8,036 bases of DNA, taken from positions 1-8,036 of the forward strand of contig JAJZCT010000131.1 of NCBI GenBank assembly GCA_021828925.1, read 5' to 3'. The translations under genes and the position numbers were made by a program. Source of the stretch: Planctomycetota bacterium (lineage in GTDB: Bacteria > Planctomycetota > Phycisphaerae > WQYP01). The notes under the pieces are model-generated. The model had not been told where the DNA came from. It saw nothing but the letters and a program-made list of their open reading frames with translations, and made no database searches. Shown here in pieces: positions 1 to 4,440 of this stretch (positions are counted from its first letter, which is position 1; each line of letters opens with the position of its first letter).

Positions 1-453
1 TCGAGTGGCGTTGCCGAGACAGGTCTTATCCGATTCAGCCGGGCGCTGCATGAGGGACCAGATATCGATTTCGAACTCCAACCCCTGAGTCACCAGCAGA
101 TGCCAGCCAGGCGGAGCCTTTCCAGGATGAGTAAACGCGCTCAATTCTTCCGCCACCACCACGCTGCGCTGACCGTGCAACTTGGAAATATAGCCCCACC
201 AATACGCAGCCCGCGCCCAGAAATTGAAATCCGCAACGTTCGCCGAGACAAAAGCAAAGCGCCCTCTCAATCCCGCTTGAGCGATCTCATACAGTTCCCG
301 GCGGCTGTGGATCGCACGGCAGCGGTCCAGCTCCGCCCATTTACCCTTCGGGTCGAATACGAGTAACCGTGCTTCGGTCGTCAACGCTTGCCGGGTGCTC
401 AGGGTCTTGCCGCTTCGCGTCCGCCCGCAAACCACTGTCAGCTTCCCGTCCAC
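1..453 (-). CDS. P-loop ATPase, FtsK/HerA- or Zot-like, putative genome-packaging ATPase (3' end off window)
   Basis: I read 151 codons from a GTG at 453 to the left edge, so the C-terminus is missing. Residues 10-17 (GRTRSGKT) are a Walker A motif. Residues 98-103 (VVVAEE) are a Walker B strand ending in acidic residues. Residues 136-143 (QRPAESDK) match the conserved QRP..SDKT segment I associate with Zot-like and tailless-phage packaging ATPases. DPKGKW (34-39) fits the strand after the P-loop helix. The GTG is the only start after an in-frame TAA at 469-471, and GAGG lies 9 nt upstream. The likely role is ATP-driven DNA packaging or export at the virion or membrane; this is inferred from the family. 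The gene overlaps the preceding one by 113 nt, unusually long for this window. A filamentous-phage Zot assembly protein is the main alternative, but it fits poorly with the muramidase and capsid candidate. Confidence 0.85.
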   Translation of the reverse strand, partial: MDGKLTVVCGRTRSGKTLSTRQALTTEARLLVFDPKGKWAELDRCRAIHSRRELYEIAQAGLRGRFAFVSANVADFNFWARAAYWWGYISKLHGQRSVVVAEELSAFTHPGKAPPGWHLLVTQGLEFEIDIWSLMQRPAESDKTCLGNATR

Positions 454-856
454 GTTGTTTCGCCTCGATTACCATGAGTTTTAACTGTTTGAAATTGGCA
501 ATGCCGAACACACCCAAACCAGCCAGCAGCTTGGCCCAAGGCCCCCAGCGGTCCATGTTGGCGATACCGCCGGGGAACCATTGGTCCATGAGATCGGTCC
601 CGCCACCCAGGAACAGGCGCTCTGCGGTCGGTGTCCACTTCCATCCTGGCGTGAGTTCCTTCACGAGATCCAGCGCCCACTGGACCGCCGGACGCCAGGA
701 TTCCAATTCCTGCTGAGGCCCCGCCTCGCCCGCCGTTTCCGTTTGTTCACCAGGCATACCCTCAGCCGCTTCCTGGTCCAATTCCATGAGAGCTTGCTGA
801 GCATGGGGCGGGAGCGCGTTCGGTTCCGTCTCCGGTTTAGCGATAGGCTCGATCAT
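341..856 (-). CDS. Unidentified 171-residue protein encoded upstream of the ATPase
   Basis: The product has an acidic, Ala/Glu/Pro-rich N-terminus (about residues 1-50). A Trp-rich middle follows, with WRPAVQWALDLV and TPGWKWT, and then a short hydrophobic stretch (WAKLLAGLGVFGIANF) and a basic tail. The hydrophobic stretch could be a weak membrane segment or amphipathic helix. I chose ATG 856 because it forms an ATGA overlap with the stop of the zinc-ribbon gene; the frame is also open to a TTG at 868. The stop (341) lies 113 nt inside the ATPase gene. The pattern W-PA-W plus PGW-lt followed by a hydrophobic end recalls proteins encoded next to Zot-like ATPases in small phages and proviruses, but I cannot name a family. 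It may be a membrane-associated partner of the ATPase; that is inference from position. Confidence 0.75.
   Translation of the reverse strand: MIEPIAKPETEPNALPPHAQQALMELDQEAAEGMPGEQTETAGEAGPQQELESWRPAVQWALDLVKELTPGWKWTPTAERLFLGGGTDLMDQWFPGGIANMDRWGPWAKLLAGLGVFGIANFKQLKLMVIEAKQRGREADSGLRADAKRQDPEHPASVDDRSTVTRIRPEG
463..466 (-). promoter_or_regulatory. Ribosome binding site deciding the GTG start of the ATPase
   Basis: On the minus strand GAGG sits 9 nt before GTG (453). An in-frame TAA lies just upstream at 469-471 and no other start codon falls between, so this site fixes the N-terminus. Confidence 0.6.
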
Positions 857-1266
857 CGTGGGAACCAACTCGGTAAGTTACGTTTGTGAGGTTCAGACTT
901 CGGAACTGCTTGAGCAGGTGGTGAGGGTTCAGGAACGGATTGAGTAGTAGTCTGAGTCTCCGGTGCGATCTGTGGGGATACCGATGCAGCGGTGCTCGTA
1001 CTGACTTGAGGCTTTTGCCGGGGCGCATAGCTCCCGTTTTGAATCCATTCGGGAATGTCTGTGGGGGCTGAGTTCGCCCCCCAGATTGTCCCTTCATTCA
1101 GGAAAAAATCCTGCCCGGCTGCGGTGTACCAATAAAGCGGACCGCACACACAGACGCCGTAATACTTGCCCGAACGGTTCTTGCGGATTGCACCGATCTT
1201 TCCGCAGTTCTTGTTCGGGCAAGTATAGTGCCCGATGGTCGTATGCTTAGGTGTGTCTCGGCTCAT
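853..1266 (-). CDS. Zinc-ribbon protein with a Pro/Ser/Thr-rich tail
   Basis: The 137-residue product has an N-terminal Cys4 zinc-ribbon pattern, C16-x4-C21 and C39-x-C41. Between the pairs is a basic, nucleic-acid-like loop (IRKNRSGKYYG). Residues about 50-82 are mixed, with several aromatics. Residues about 83-125 are rich in Ser, Thr, Pro and Gln and probably disordered, and the end is basic (KSEPHKRNLPSWFPR). The start ATG 1266 lies 4 nt after the stop of the 89-residue gene, and the stop overlaps the next ATG by 4 nt, so translation is likely coupled. No strong Shine-Dalgarno is visible. Zinc ribbons of this kind often bind DNA or RNA or act as protein adaptors; the partner is not evident. 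It is not long enough for a topoisomerase or primase. Confidence 0.8.
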   Translation of the reverse strand: MSRDTPKHTTIGHYTCPNKNCGKIGAIRKNRSGKYYGVCVCGPLYWYTAAGQDFFLNEGTIWGANSAPTDIPEWIQNGSYAPRQKPQVSTSTAASVSPQIAPETQTTTQSVPEPSPPAQAVPKSEPHKRNLPSWFPR

Positions 1267-1270
1267 GGTG

Positions 1271-1540
1271 TTATAGCGCGTCCAGATCCTTTGCCTCTAA
1301 AGTAACCAGGCGTTCGTGCAAATCAGTCATCGCATCGCAGAGCCCATGAATGCCCTTGCGAAGCTCACAAAACAGTTCCTCTGCTTTGAACAGGGAAAAA
1401 TCCTTTCCAAAGCAAGCATCGAAATTGGCCAATGCAGCTTCTCTGATATTGGCAAATTTCACAATTGAGTTGTGAAGTTCCTTGCGGGCGTTTTTCGACA
1501 GATCGGCCGAAGCCGTCACATTGGGATGTTCAGTGTTCAT
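1271..1540 (-). CDS. Unidentified 89-residue helical protein
   Basis: The product is small, soluble-looking and predicted almost wholly helical. It has charged/hydrophobic heptad-like spacing over about residues 15-85 (for example LHNSIVKFANIREAALANF and LCDAMTDLHERLVTLEAK). There is no membrane segment. ATG 1540 has AGGAGA 5 nt upstream, one of the better ribosome sites in this block. The ATG overlaps by 4 nt (ATGA) the stop of the shifted-frame C-terminus of the winged-helix gene. That overlap implies the upstream gene is normally translated in the shifted frame to this point. Two Cys (43, 58) are present but no metal motif. A coiled-coil or DNA-binding accessory role is possible; I do not recognise a family. 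Confidence 0.8.
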   Translation of the reverse strand: MNTEHPNVTASADLSKNARKELHNSIVKFANIREAALANFDACFGKDFSLFKAEELFCELRKGIHGLCDAMTDLHERLVTLEAKDLDAL

Positions 1541-1755
1541 TGAGGTCTCCTGTTGATGAGTGGTAATCGTTGCAGCAATTTTTGCAGAAGTTGTTCGCGT
1601 GATTCCCCATGCGTGCTGATTGCATACTGGCGGCAGAGTTTTAGCAGTGCCCGGTTTTCCATCTTTTCCAGGTCGCGGCTGTTCAGCCGTTCTTGGGAAG
1701 GTAAGTAGGGAGAGTAAGAACTCTTTTCCTTATATACCCCCGCACCACGTGCGCC
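1537..1755 (-). CDS. C-terminal part of the winged-helix gene in the +1 frame, SAP-like motif
   Basis: This is the open frame after the 10-base G-run (minus strand). It begins with one more copy of the Gly-Ala-Arg repeat (GARGAGVYKEK), then a polar linker. It ends in a helical Leu-rich segment (MENRALLKLCRQYAIS, then GESREQLLQKLLQ) that resembles a SAP helix-extended-helix DNA-binding motif. No good start stands at its head: the upstream GTG 1812 lies inside the repeat array, and ATG 1662 has only a weak GGAA 4 nt upstream. Its stop overlaps ATG 1540 by 4 nt, the junction style seen between neighbours. I therefore take it as the C-terminus of the winged-helix protein, reached by slippage or after a one-base correction. 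The SAP assignment is tentative. Confidence 0.6.
   Translation of the reverse strand, partial: GARGAGVYKEKSSYSPYLPSQERLNSRDLEKMENRALLKLCRQYAISTHGESREQLLQKLLQRLPLINRRPQ
1545..1550 (-). promoter_or_regulatory. Ribosome binding site for the 89-residue gene
   Basis: On the minus strand AGGAGA lies about 5 nt before ATG 1540. It is within the last codons of the upstream frame, so re-initiation after the ATGA stop is supported by a genuine Shine-Dalgarno. Confidence 0.55.
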
Positions 1756-2077
1756 CCCCCCCCGCACCACGTGCGTCCCCCCCCGCACCACGTGCGCCCC
1801 CCACCCCGGCACCTGATGCCGGGGTGGACTCCAAGAAAAGGATGATCCGATTGGATCTGCCCGGGCGGCTGATGCGTTTAATTTTTCCTTGTGCTTCGAG
1901 CGCTATAAATGCCTTCTGAATAGCACGCTCACCCAGCGATGTGAAGGAACAGGCGTGATGCAGAGTGAACCAACACTCACCATCGTCGTTCGCCTGGTCT
2001 CCGACGAAAATCGCGACCAGCTTTTGCGTCGCCGGCAGCTTCCAATGGAGAACCTGGAAAAGTGCGCGTGTGCTCAT
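1730..2077 (-). CDS. Winged-helix (HTH_36-like) protein, reading frame broken in a homopolymer tract
   Basis: From ATG 2077 the frame encodes 115 residues. Residues 1-80 match the pattern of HTH_36/replication-protein N-terminal winged helices: start of the KLPATQKLVAIFVGDQAN type, then DDGECWFT, a recognition-helix region (SLGERAIQKAFIALEAQGKI) and a basic wing (KRISRPGRSNR). This domain commonly sits in phage and plasmid replication initiators or regulators. Residues 87-115 are a Gly/Ala/Arg repeat encoded by the hairpin/C-run array, ending RTWCGGI at a stop at 1730. ATG 2077 overlaps by 4 nt the stop of the 55-residue membrane gene; the frame is open to a GTG at 2251, which I reject. The natural product is probably longer: skipping one base in the 10-base run at 1754-1763 joins this frame to the segment ending at 1537, giving 179 residues. 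Confidence 0.78.
   Translation of the reverse strand: MSTRALFQVLHWKLPATQKLVAIFVGDQANDDGECWFTLHHACSFTSLGERAIQKAFIALEAQGKIKRISRPGRSNRIILFLESTPASGAGVGGARGAGGDARGAGGGRTWCGGI
1737..1807. repeat. Three tandem 21/22-bp repeats of a 13-bp hairpin separated by C-runs
   Basis: The 13-mer CGCACCACGTGCG occurs at 1741-1753, 1763-1775 and 1784-1796. Each copy can fold into a 5-bp stem (CGCAC/GTGCG) with a CAC loop. The copies are flanked by C-runs: 1737-1741 (5), 1754-1763 (10), 1777-1784 (8), 1797-1802 (6) and 1804-1807 (4). The copy-to-copy period is 22 then 21, so the extra base sits in the 10-C run. The array is inside coding sequence, where it encodes a Gly/Ala/Arg repeat. It also gives five G-runs on the minus strand and in the mRNA. 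Confidence 0.9.
1801..1827. repeat. Perfect inverted repeat, 11-bp stem with 5-nt loop
   Basis: CCACCCCGGCA (1801-1811) pairs perfectly with TGCCGGGGTGG (1817-1827) around the loop CCTGA. It adjoins the three small hairpin repeats. No T-run follows on either strand, so it is not a rho-independent terminator. It lies in the coding sequence for residues 84-92 of the winged-helix protein. A replication, nicking or packaging signal, or an mRNA structure stimulating frameshifting, are possible uses. Confidence 0.75.
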
Positions 2078-2241
2078 GCGCGCCTCGATTTCCGATACCG
2101 TTCCGTCGGCGTGAACGAGACACAAAGTCGAGTCGACCAGCAAAAGAGAATAATGGCCAACACCCCGACCCCCACCAGGATGGGTATTAACGCGAACAGC
2201 GCTACGAGACAGACAAAAATCCACAAGACGGATGGCATCAT
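2074..2241 (-). CDS. Small membrane protein, 55 residues
   Basis: This short gene is easy to miss. The frame starts MMPSVLWIFVCLVALF and has one long or two short membrane segments (about residues 4-36, interrupted by a Pro at 20 and Gly at 24/26). It ends in a basic tail rich in Arg/Lys (RYRKSRR). Both ends use ATGA overlaps: ATG 2241 overlaps the stop of the 202-residue gene, and its own stop overlaps ATG 2077 of the winged-helix gene. That double junction is strong evidence that it is translated even though no good Shine-Dalgarno is visible. With a cytoplasmic basic tail it could be a virion-membrane component or a small regulatory membrane peptide; no family is recognised. Confidence 0.7.
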   Translation of the reverse strand: MMPSVLWIFVCLVALFALIPILVGVGVLAIILFCWSTRLCVSFTPTERYRKSRRA

Positions 2242-2846
2242 GGCTGCACACATTTCTGGGCTAATTCGACCAACCAGATTGCCAGGCTCAGGGGTGTATG
2301 CTCACGCTCTGCTTTAGAGATTTCTGGTCGCCAACCCCAGTCGCCTTTCCTCAATCGTTTGCCATTGCGGCGTTTGCTGCAGGAAACAACAAAATGGCTG
2401 GCATAAGCTAAGGAAAGAGGAATTAAGGGAATATCGCAAGGCCGGCAACCAACGATGTATAAGTAGGTTTCTTTTTCGGCACGGTGGCCCCACCAATTTT
2501 GCACAATTGGCAAAATCCAACCACCATATGAATCGGGCTCTTCATTCCGTGAAGCCAGATGCGCGGATGACCATATTTTGGATGCTCTGGGGTGCTCAAG
2601 CACACCACCGAATTTCCTTACTTGCTCTACAGCGAACGAAGCCAATGCTAGTTCTTCGGCATCGGCGTGGGAAAATTTGCGCAGGCTTCCCCATCCTCGA
2701 CATGGTGGATGAGATATTACCGGCATCCCGCCAGGCCAGCCCCGCGCATCACGATCAATGTCCCAAACATCGACCATCGGCAAAGTCTTATAGATAGAAT
2801 CGCGCCGCGCGAAAAGGACGGCTATCTCACTGGGCTTACAGCTCAT
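2238..2846 (-). CDS. HPPC-motif phage/plasmid protein, possible methyltransferase-like fold
   Basis: The 202-residue product has an N-terminal strand (IAVLFARRDSIYKTL), then VDVWDIDRDAR and a signature ISHPPCRGWG (44-53). KFGGVLEHP (78-86), a GGWILPIVQNWWGHRAEKE segment and a YIVGC strand follow. This order (a possible SAM-pocket acidic residue, then [H/D/N]PPC, then G-LEHP) resembles DNA cytosine/amino methyltransferase catalytic cores. Many phages and plasmids carry a short protein of this type, usually annotated hypothetical. It is too short for a standard C5 methylase with a target-recognition domain, and I cannot prove catalysis. ATG 2846 overlaps the upstream stop by 4 nt, and its stop overlaps ATG 2241. 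Near residue 170 it is rich in basic residues (CSKRRNGKRLRKGDWG). Confidence 0.75.
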   Translation of the reverse strand: MSCKPSEIAVLFARRDSIYKTLPMVDVWDIDRDARGWPGGMPVISHPPCRGWGSLRKFSHADAEELALASFAVEQVRKFGGVLEHPRASKIWSSAHLASRNEEPDSYGGWILPIVQNWWGHRAEKETYLYIVGCRPCDIPLIPLSLAYASHFVVSCSKRRNGKRLRKGDWGWRPEISKAEREHTPLSLAIWLVELAQKCVQP

Positions 2847-3124
2847 GGGGCATCCCCTCTCACGCGTTCGGCTCGATAATTGGATGCCTGGACTGACGGG
2901 GAAAGCAGTGAATTGTCTGAGGGTATGAAGTTCCGCTCAAAATCTTCACGCGTGCAACTGAACGCCCAGCCGGTGAGTACCGCTTTGGAATCGCAGCGGA
3001 AACAGACCTTGTTATTGCGACAATCTTCTGGATCCGAACCGAGCTGGGTGATCTGGACTTTGCAGTCGAACACCGGGGCAGACGGATCGATGCAGCGATA
3101 GAACGAACCGATGATGATTTGCAT
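2843..3124 (-). CDS. Cys-rich small protein, first gene of the left operon
   Basis: The 93-residue product has six Cys (11, 21, 35, 41, 44, 57), including a CFRC knuckle, and a short beta-rich N-terminus (MQIIIGSFYRC). It may bind zinc or form a small treble-clef-like fold; no family is recognised. Two ATGs compete, 3130 and 3124. AGGGAG lies 3 nt before the first and 9 nt before the second, so I prefer 3124. The frame stays open to a GTG at 3298, but that start would run through the promoter region and has no ribosome site. The stop overlaps ATG 2846 by 4 nt. The gene is about 100 nt downstream of a TTGACA promoter, so it would head the leftward transcript through to the ATPase. Confidence 0.65.
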   Translation of the reverse strand: MQIIIGSFYRCIDPSAPVFDCKVQITQLGSDPEDCRNNKVCFRCDSKAVLTGWAFSCTREDFERNFIPSDNSLLSPSVQASNYRAERVRGDAP

Positions 3125-3225
3125 GTTCATGGACTCCCTGTTCACTGTGAGGGCGCCAGCCGGCTCCGCGGTCAACAGGGGGTCCAGCCAAGAAGAACCC
3201 ACGGCGCGCGGCGGCGCCCGCATAG

Positions 3226-3252
3226 TTAATATCATGCGAGTGCGAATGTCAA
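3226..3252 (-). promoter_or_regulatory. Putative sigma-70 promoter for the left operon
   Basis: On the minus strand a perfect -35 TTGACA (3252-3247) is followed after 15 nt by TATTAA (3231-3226), 4 of 6 to the -10 consensus. The spacing is slightly short. It points at the Cys-rich gene and lies in the only clear non-coding gap of the window (3131-3324). Confidence 0.5.
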
Positions 3253-3259
3253 CATGACG
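3249..3259. promoter_or_regulatory. Short palindrome between the divergent promoters, possible operator
   Basis: GTCA and TGAC face each other across ACA near 3248-3258, overlapping the leftward -35. The half-sites are only 4 bp, so this may be chance; its position between two divergent promoters is the only reason to list it. Confidence 0.2.
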
Positions 3260-3266
3260 CAAGCCC

Positions 3267-3295
3267 TTGAATATAGAGCTGGAATTTGATACAAA
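3267..3295 (+). promoter_or_regulatory. Putative extended -10 promoter for the plus-strand genes
   Basis: TTGAAT (3267-3272), 17-nt spacer, TACAAA (3290-3295), with a TG at 3287-3288 giving an extended -10. It is about 30 nt upstream of ATG 3325 and back to back with the leftward promoter; the two -35 elements are about 15 bp apart. A shared regulator could act on both. Confidence 0.5.
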
Positions 3296-3324
3296 CACGC
3301 GTCCAGTCAGCGGAGGAACCCGAA

Positions 3325-3597
3325 ATGAAAACTAAAACTATTGATGAATCCCCCAAACTTCCCCGTACACGGGATTTTTTAAATCATCTGGCGCAAGTTT
3401 TAGGCGTTACCAGCGCGACGTTGGTGCCGGCGCCGGAGGATCCCGCCCGTGCCGGATCTTGCGCTTCGCCTGAGGCTGGATGGGGATCTGGGCATGATCA
3501 GCCCCGCCTGGCAAGGCTGGAAGCTCCACGCTGGCCGTCTGGTGACCCCGGAGGGCGTGGAATGGACCTGCGGGCAGATCCAGGCTTGGGAGTTTGA
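3325..3597 (+). CDS. Small plus-strand protein, possible regulator N-terminus
   Basis: ATG 3325 has an excellent GGAGG 8 nt upstream and its own promoter candidate. The first about 45 residues look like real protein: a polar, basic start (MKTKTIDESPKLPRTRD) then a short helix-turn-like stretch (FLNHLAQVLGVTSATLVPAP). From about residue 50 the composition turns Gly/Pro/Arg-rich. It then runs antisense and out of frame with better-looking coding frames, so the C-terminal half is probably spurious. A +1 shift around 3421-3450 would connect it to the 3449-3667 frame and yield one protein of about 113 residues. As the only rightward gene, divergent from the left operon, it is a candidate repressor or control gene. 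I recognise no domain. Confidence 0.55.
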   Translation: MKTKTIDESPKLPRTRDFLNHLAQVLGVTSATLVPAPEDPARAGSCASPEAGWGSGHDQPRLARLEAPRWPSGDPGGRGMDLRADPGLGV

Positions 3598-3856
3598 ACG
3601 GCAGCTCCTGGCCCAATTTAAGCGCGAGCGCCTGGTGCCCCAGCAGTTGGCGTTTCCCAAGCCCTGATGCCGCAGTTTTGGATCTCCAAGCGCGCAACTC
3701 CAGGCTCTCGATGCGCAGCTCATGATTCTGTTGGATCTGTTCGATCCAATGGATATTATTCTGCATCACCCGCAGCGCAACGTAAGACCCGACGCCGGCG
3801 GCGAAGACTCCGATGACGGCCTGAACGATCCAGGGCGCAAACACTTCTTTTTTCAT
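3407..3856 (-). CDS. Membrane/coiled-coil protein, spanin- or holin-like; C-terminal half doubtful
   Basis: The first about 63 residues are convincing. There is a short polar N-terminus, one membrane segment (about 8-30, PWIVQAVIGVFAAGVGSYVAL) and a helical coiled-coil-like stretch (NNIHWIEQIQQNHELRIES). This is the look of an inner-membrane spanin or accessory holin, and the gene lies just after the holin. From residue 64 to the stop at 3407 the frame is antisense to the 3449-3667 plus-strand gene and turns Pro/Ala/Leu-rich, so this half may not be natural. ATG 3856 has AAGGAT about 11 nt upstream. A terminator stands between it and the holin gene, so it depends on read-through or a promoter I did not find. 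No lipoprotein partner (o-spanin) is visible. Confidence 0.6.
   Translation of the reverse strand: MKKEVFAPWIVQAVIGVFAAGVGSYVALRVMQNNIHWIEQIQQNHELRIESLELRAWRSKTAASGLGKRQLLGHQALALKLGQELPFKLPSLDLPAGPFHALRGHQTASVELPALPGGADHAQIPIQPQAKRKIRHGRDPPAPAPTSRW
3449..3667 (+). CDS. Small phage protein with W-x-GW-x6-L-x-x-P-E-G motif
   Basis: From a GTG at 3449, with GGAGG 9 nt upstream (3435-3439), the frame encodes 72 residues. The core AWQGWKLHAGRLVTPEG, then a Trp/Glu-rich helix (IQAWEFERQLLAQF) and a basic tail, reminds me of small phage proteins of the DUF3653 type from filamentous and temperate phages. That link is tentative. It overlaps the 3325 gene by 149 nt in another frame. Its stop at 3667 lies opposite the tail of the leftward 3856 ORF. 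It is either an independent gene with its own ribosome site or the C-terminal half of a frameshifted 3325 gene; composition is natural throughout. Confidence 0.55.
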   Translation: MPDLALRLRLDGDLGMISPAWQGWKLHAGRLVTPEGVEWTCGQIQAWEFERQLLAQFKRERLVPQQLAFPKP

Positions 3857-3874
3857 ATTCAGGCGGATCCTTTG

Positions 3875-3904
3875 AAAAAACGACCGCCTGGAATGGCCCA
3901 GGCG
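3875..3904 (-). terminator. Rho-independent terminator after the holin gene
   Basis: On the minus strand CGCCTGG (3904-3898) pairs with CCAGGCG (3891-3885) around a 6-nt loop, a 7-bp GC-rich stem. It is followed after 4 nt by six T (3880-3875). It starts 15 nt after the holin stop and would end most of the structural/lysis transcript. In the plus direction no T-run follows. Confidence 0.75.
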
Positions 3905-3918
3905 ACGCGATCAGGCCC

Positions 3919-4440
3919 CTACCCTGACCTGGATATGCCGGGTTTTCGACTCAGGACACCATCGGCCACATGCCAACCGGCAGCGCCCAATAATGTCAAC
4001 AACAGGGAAAGCAACATCCTGAATGGGAACACCGGAACCTGCACTTGCAGATGCACGCTGCTAAGCGTGAATTCCACGATTGGCAACAAGAATAATTGCC
4101 AGGTGACGGCGAGCGCGCACGCATAGCCCAGCATCGCCCGCCAGCCGATCAGCCAGGGATGGGAAGCCATGGCAGTATTGGCTGCGGCCTGCAGATTGGC
4201 GTTCTCGATCAGCGCTTTCTGGATCGCATCATGGTTTTGAATCTCCGCGAGGCGGATCCGTTCGAGCATTTGAGGATCCCGAGCTGCCAAAATGGTGCGT
4301 GCTTCATCCGGGCTTTGCGCGCCGGTTGCTGCCTGCAGCAGACCGCCGGCGAGCATGCCGACCGGTCCGGCACAGTCGAGTGCTGCGCCCAGGAATGGCG
4401 CGACGCGCGAGAGATCTCCCTTGAGGTCATTCCAGTTCAC
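3919..4440 (-). CDS. Holin, 3TM GTA-type-like
   Basis: From GTG 4440 the product has 173 residues. It starts VNWNDLKGDLSRVAPFLGAAL, followed by a Gly/Ala hydrophobic stretch (15-40) and a polar Ala/Glu-rich helix (about 42-90, with SPDEARTILAARDP). Two firm membrane segments follow, about 101-122 and 136-157, the second ending LLTLLGAAGWHVADG. This order is typical of the phage/gene-transfer-agent 3TM holin family, which makes inner-membrane holes that release muramidase. GTG 4440 gives a GTGA 4-nt overlap with the upstream stop, matching the other junctions. ATG 4473 (AGG 4 nt upstream) is the alternative and would add 11 residues. It follows the transglycosylase block and precedes a terminator. 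Confidence 0.78.
   Translation of the reverse strand: MNWNDLKGDLSRVAPFLGAALDCAGPVGMLAGGLLQAATGAQSPDEARTILAARDPQMLERIRLAEIQNHDAIQKALIENANLQAAANTAMASHPWLIGWRAMLGYACALAVTWQLFLLPIVEFTLSSVHLQVQVPVFPFRMLLSLLLTLLGAAGWHVADGVLSRKPGISRSG

Noticed and set aside
438..680. Minus-strand 80-codon ORF within the 171-residue gene
   Set aside because: It is an out-of-frame shadow with basic, Gly-rich composition and no junction or ribosome site.
1737..1807. CRISPR-like array
   Set aside because: Repeats are only 13 bp and the spacers are plain C-runs; the array is inside a coding frame and no cas gene is present.
1801..1827. Rho-independent terminator
   Set aside because: The 11-bp stem has no T-run on either side and lies in coding sequence.
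2078..2251. N-terminal extension of the winged-helix gene to GTG 2251
   Set aside because: The extension is in the wrong frame relative to the 55-residue membrane gene, whose two ATGA overlaps fix the start at ATG 2077; winged helices of this type usually begin just before the first helix.
1889..2317. Plus-strand ORF of 142 codons
   Set aside because: It lies opposite the winged-helix and membrane genes, which have supported starts and domain features; the product has no natural composition or ribosome site.
3131..3298. Extension of the Cys-rich gene to GTG 3298
   Set aside because: It would run through the promoter region and has no ribosome site; AGGGAG is placed for ATG 3124 or 3130.
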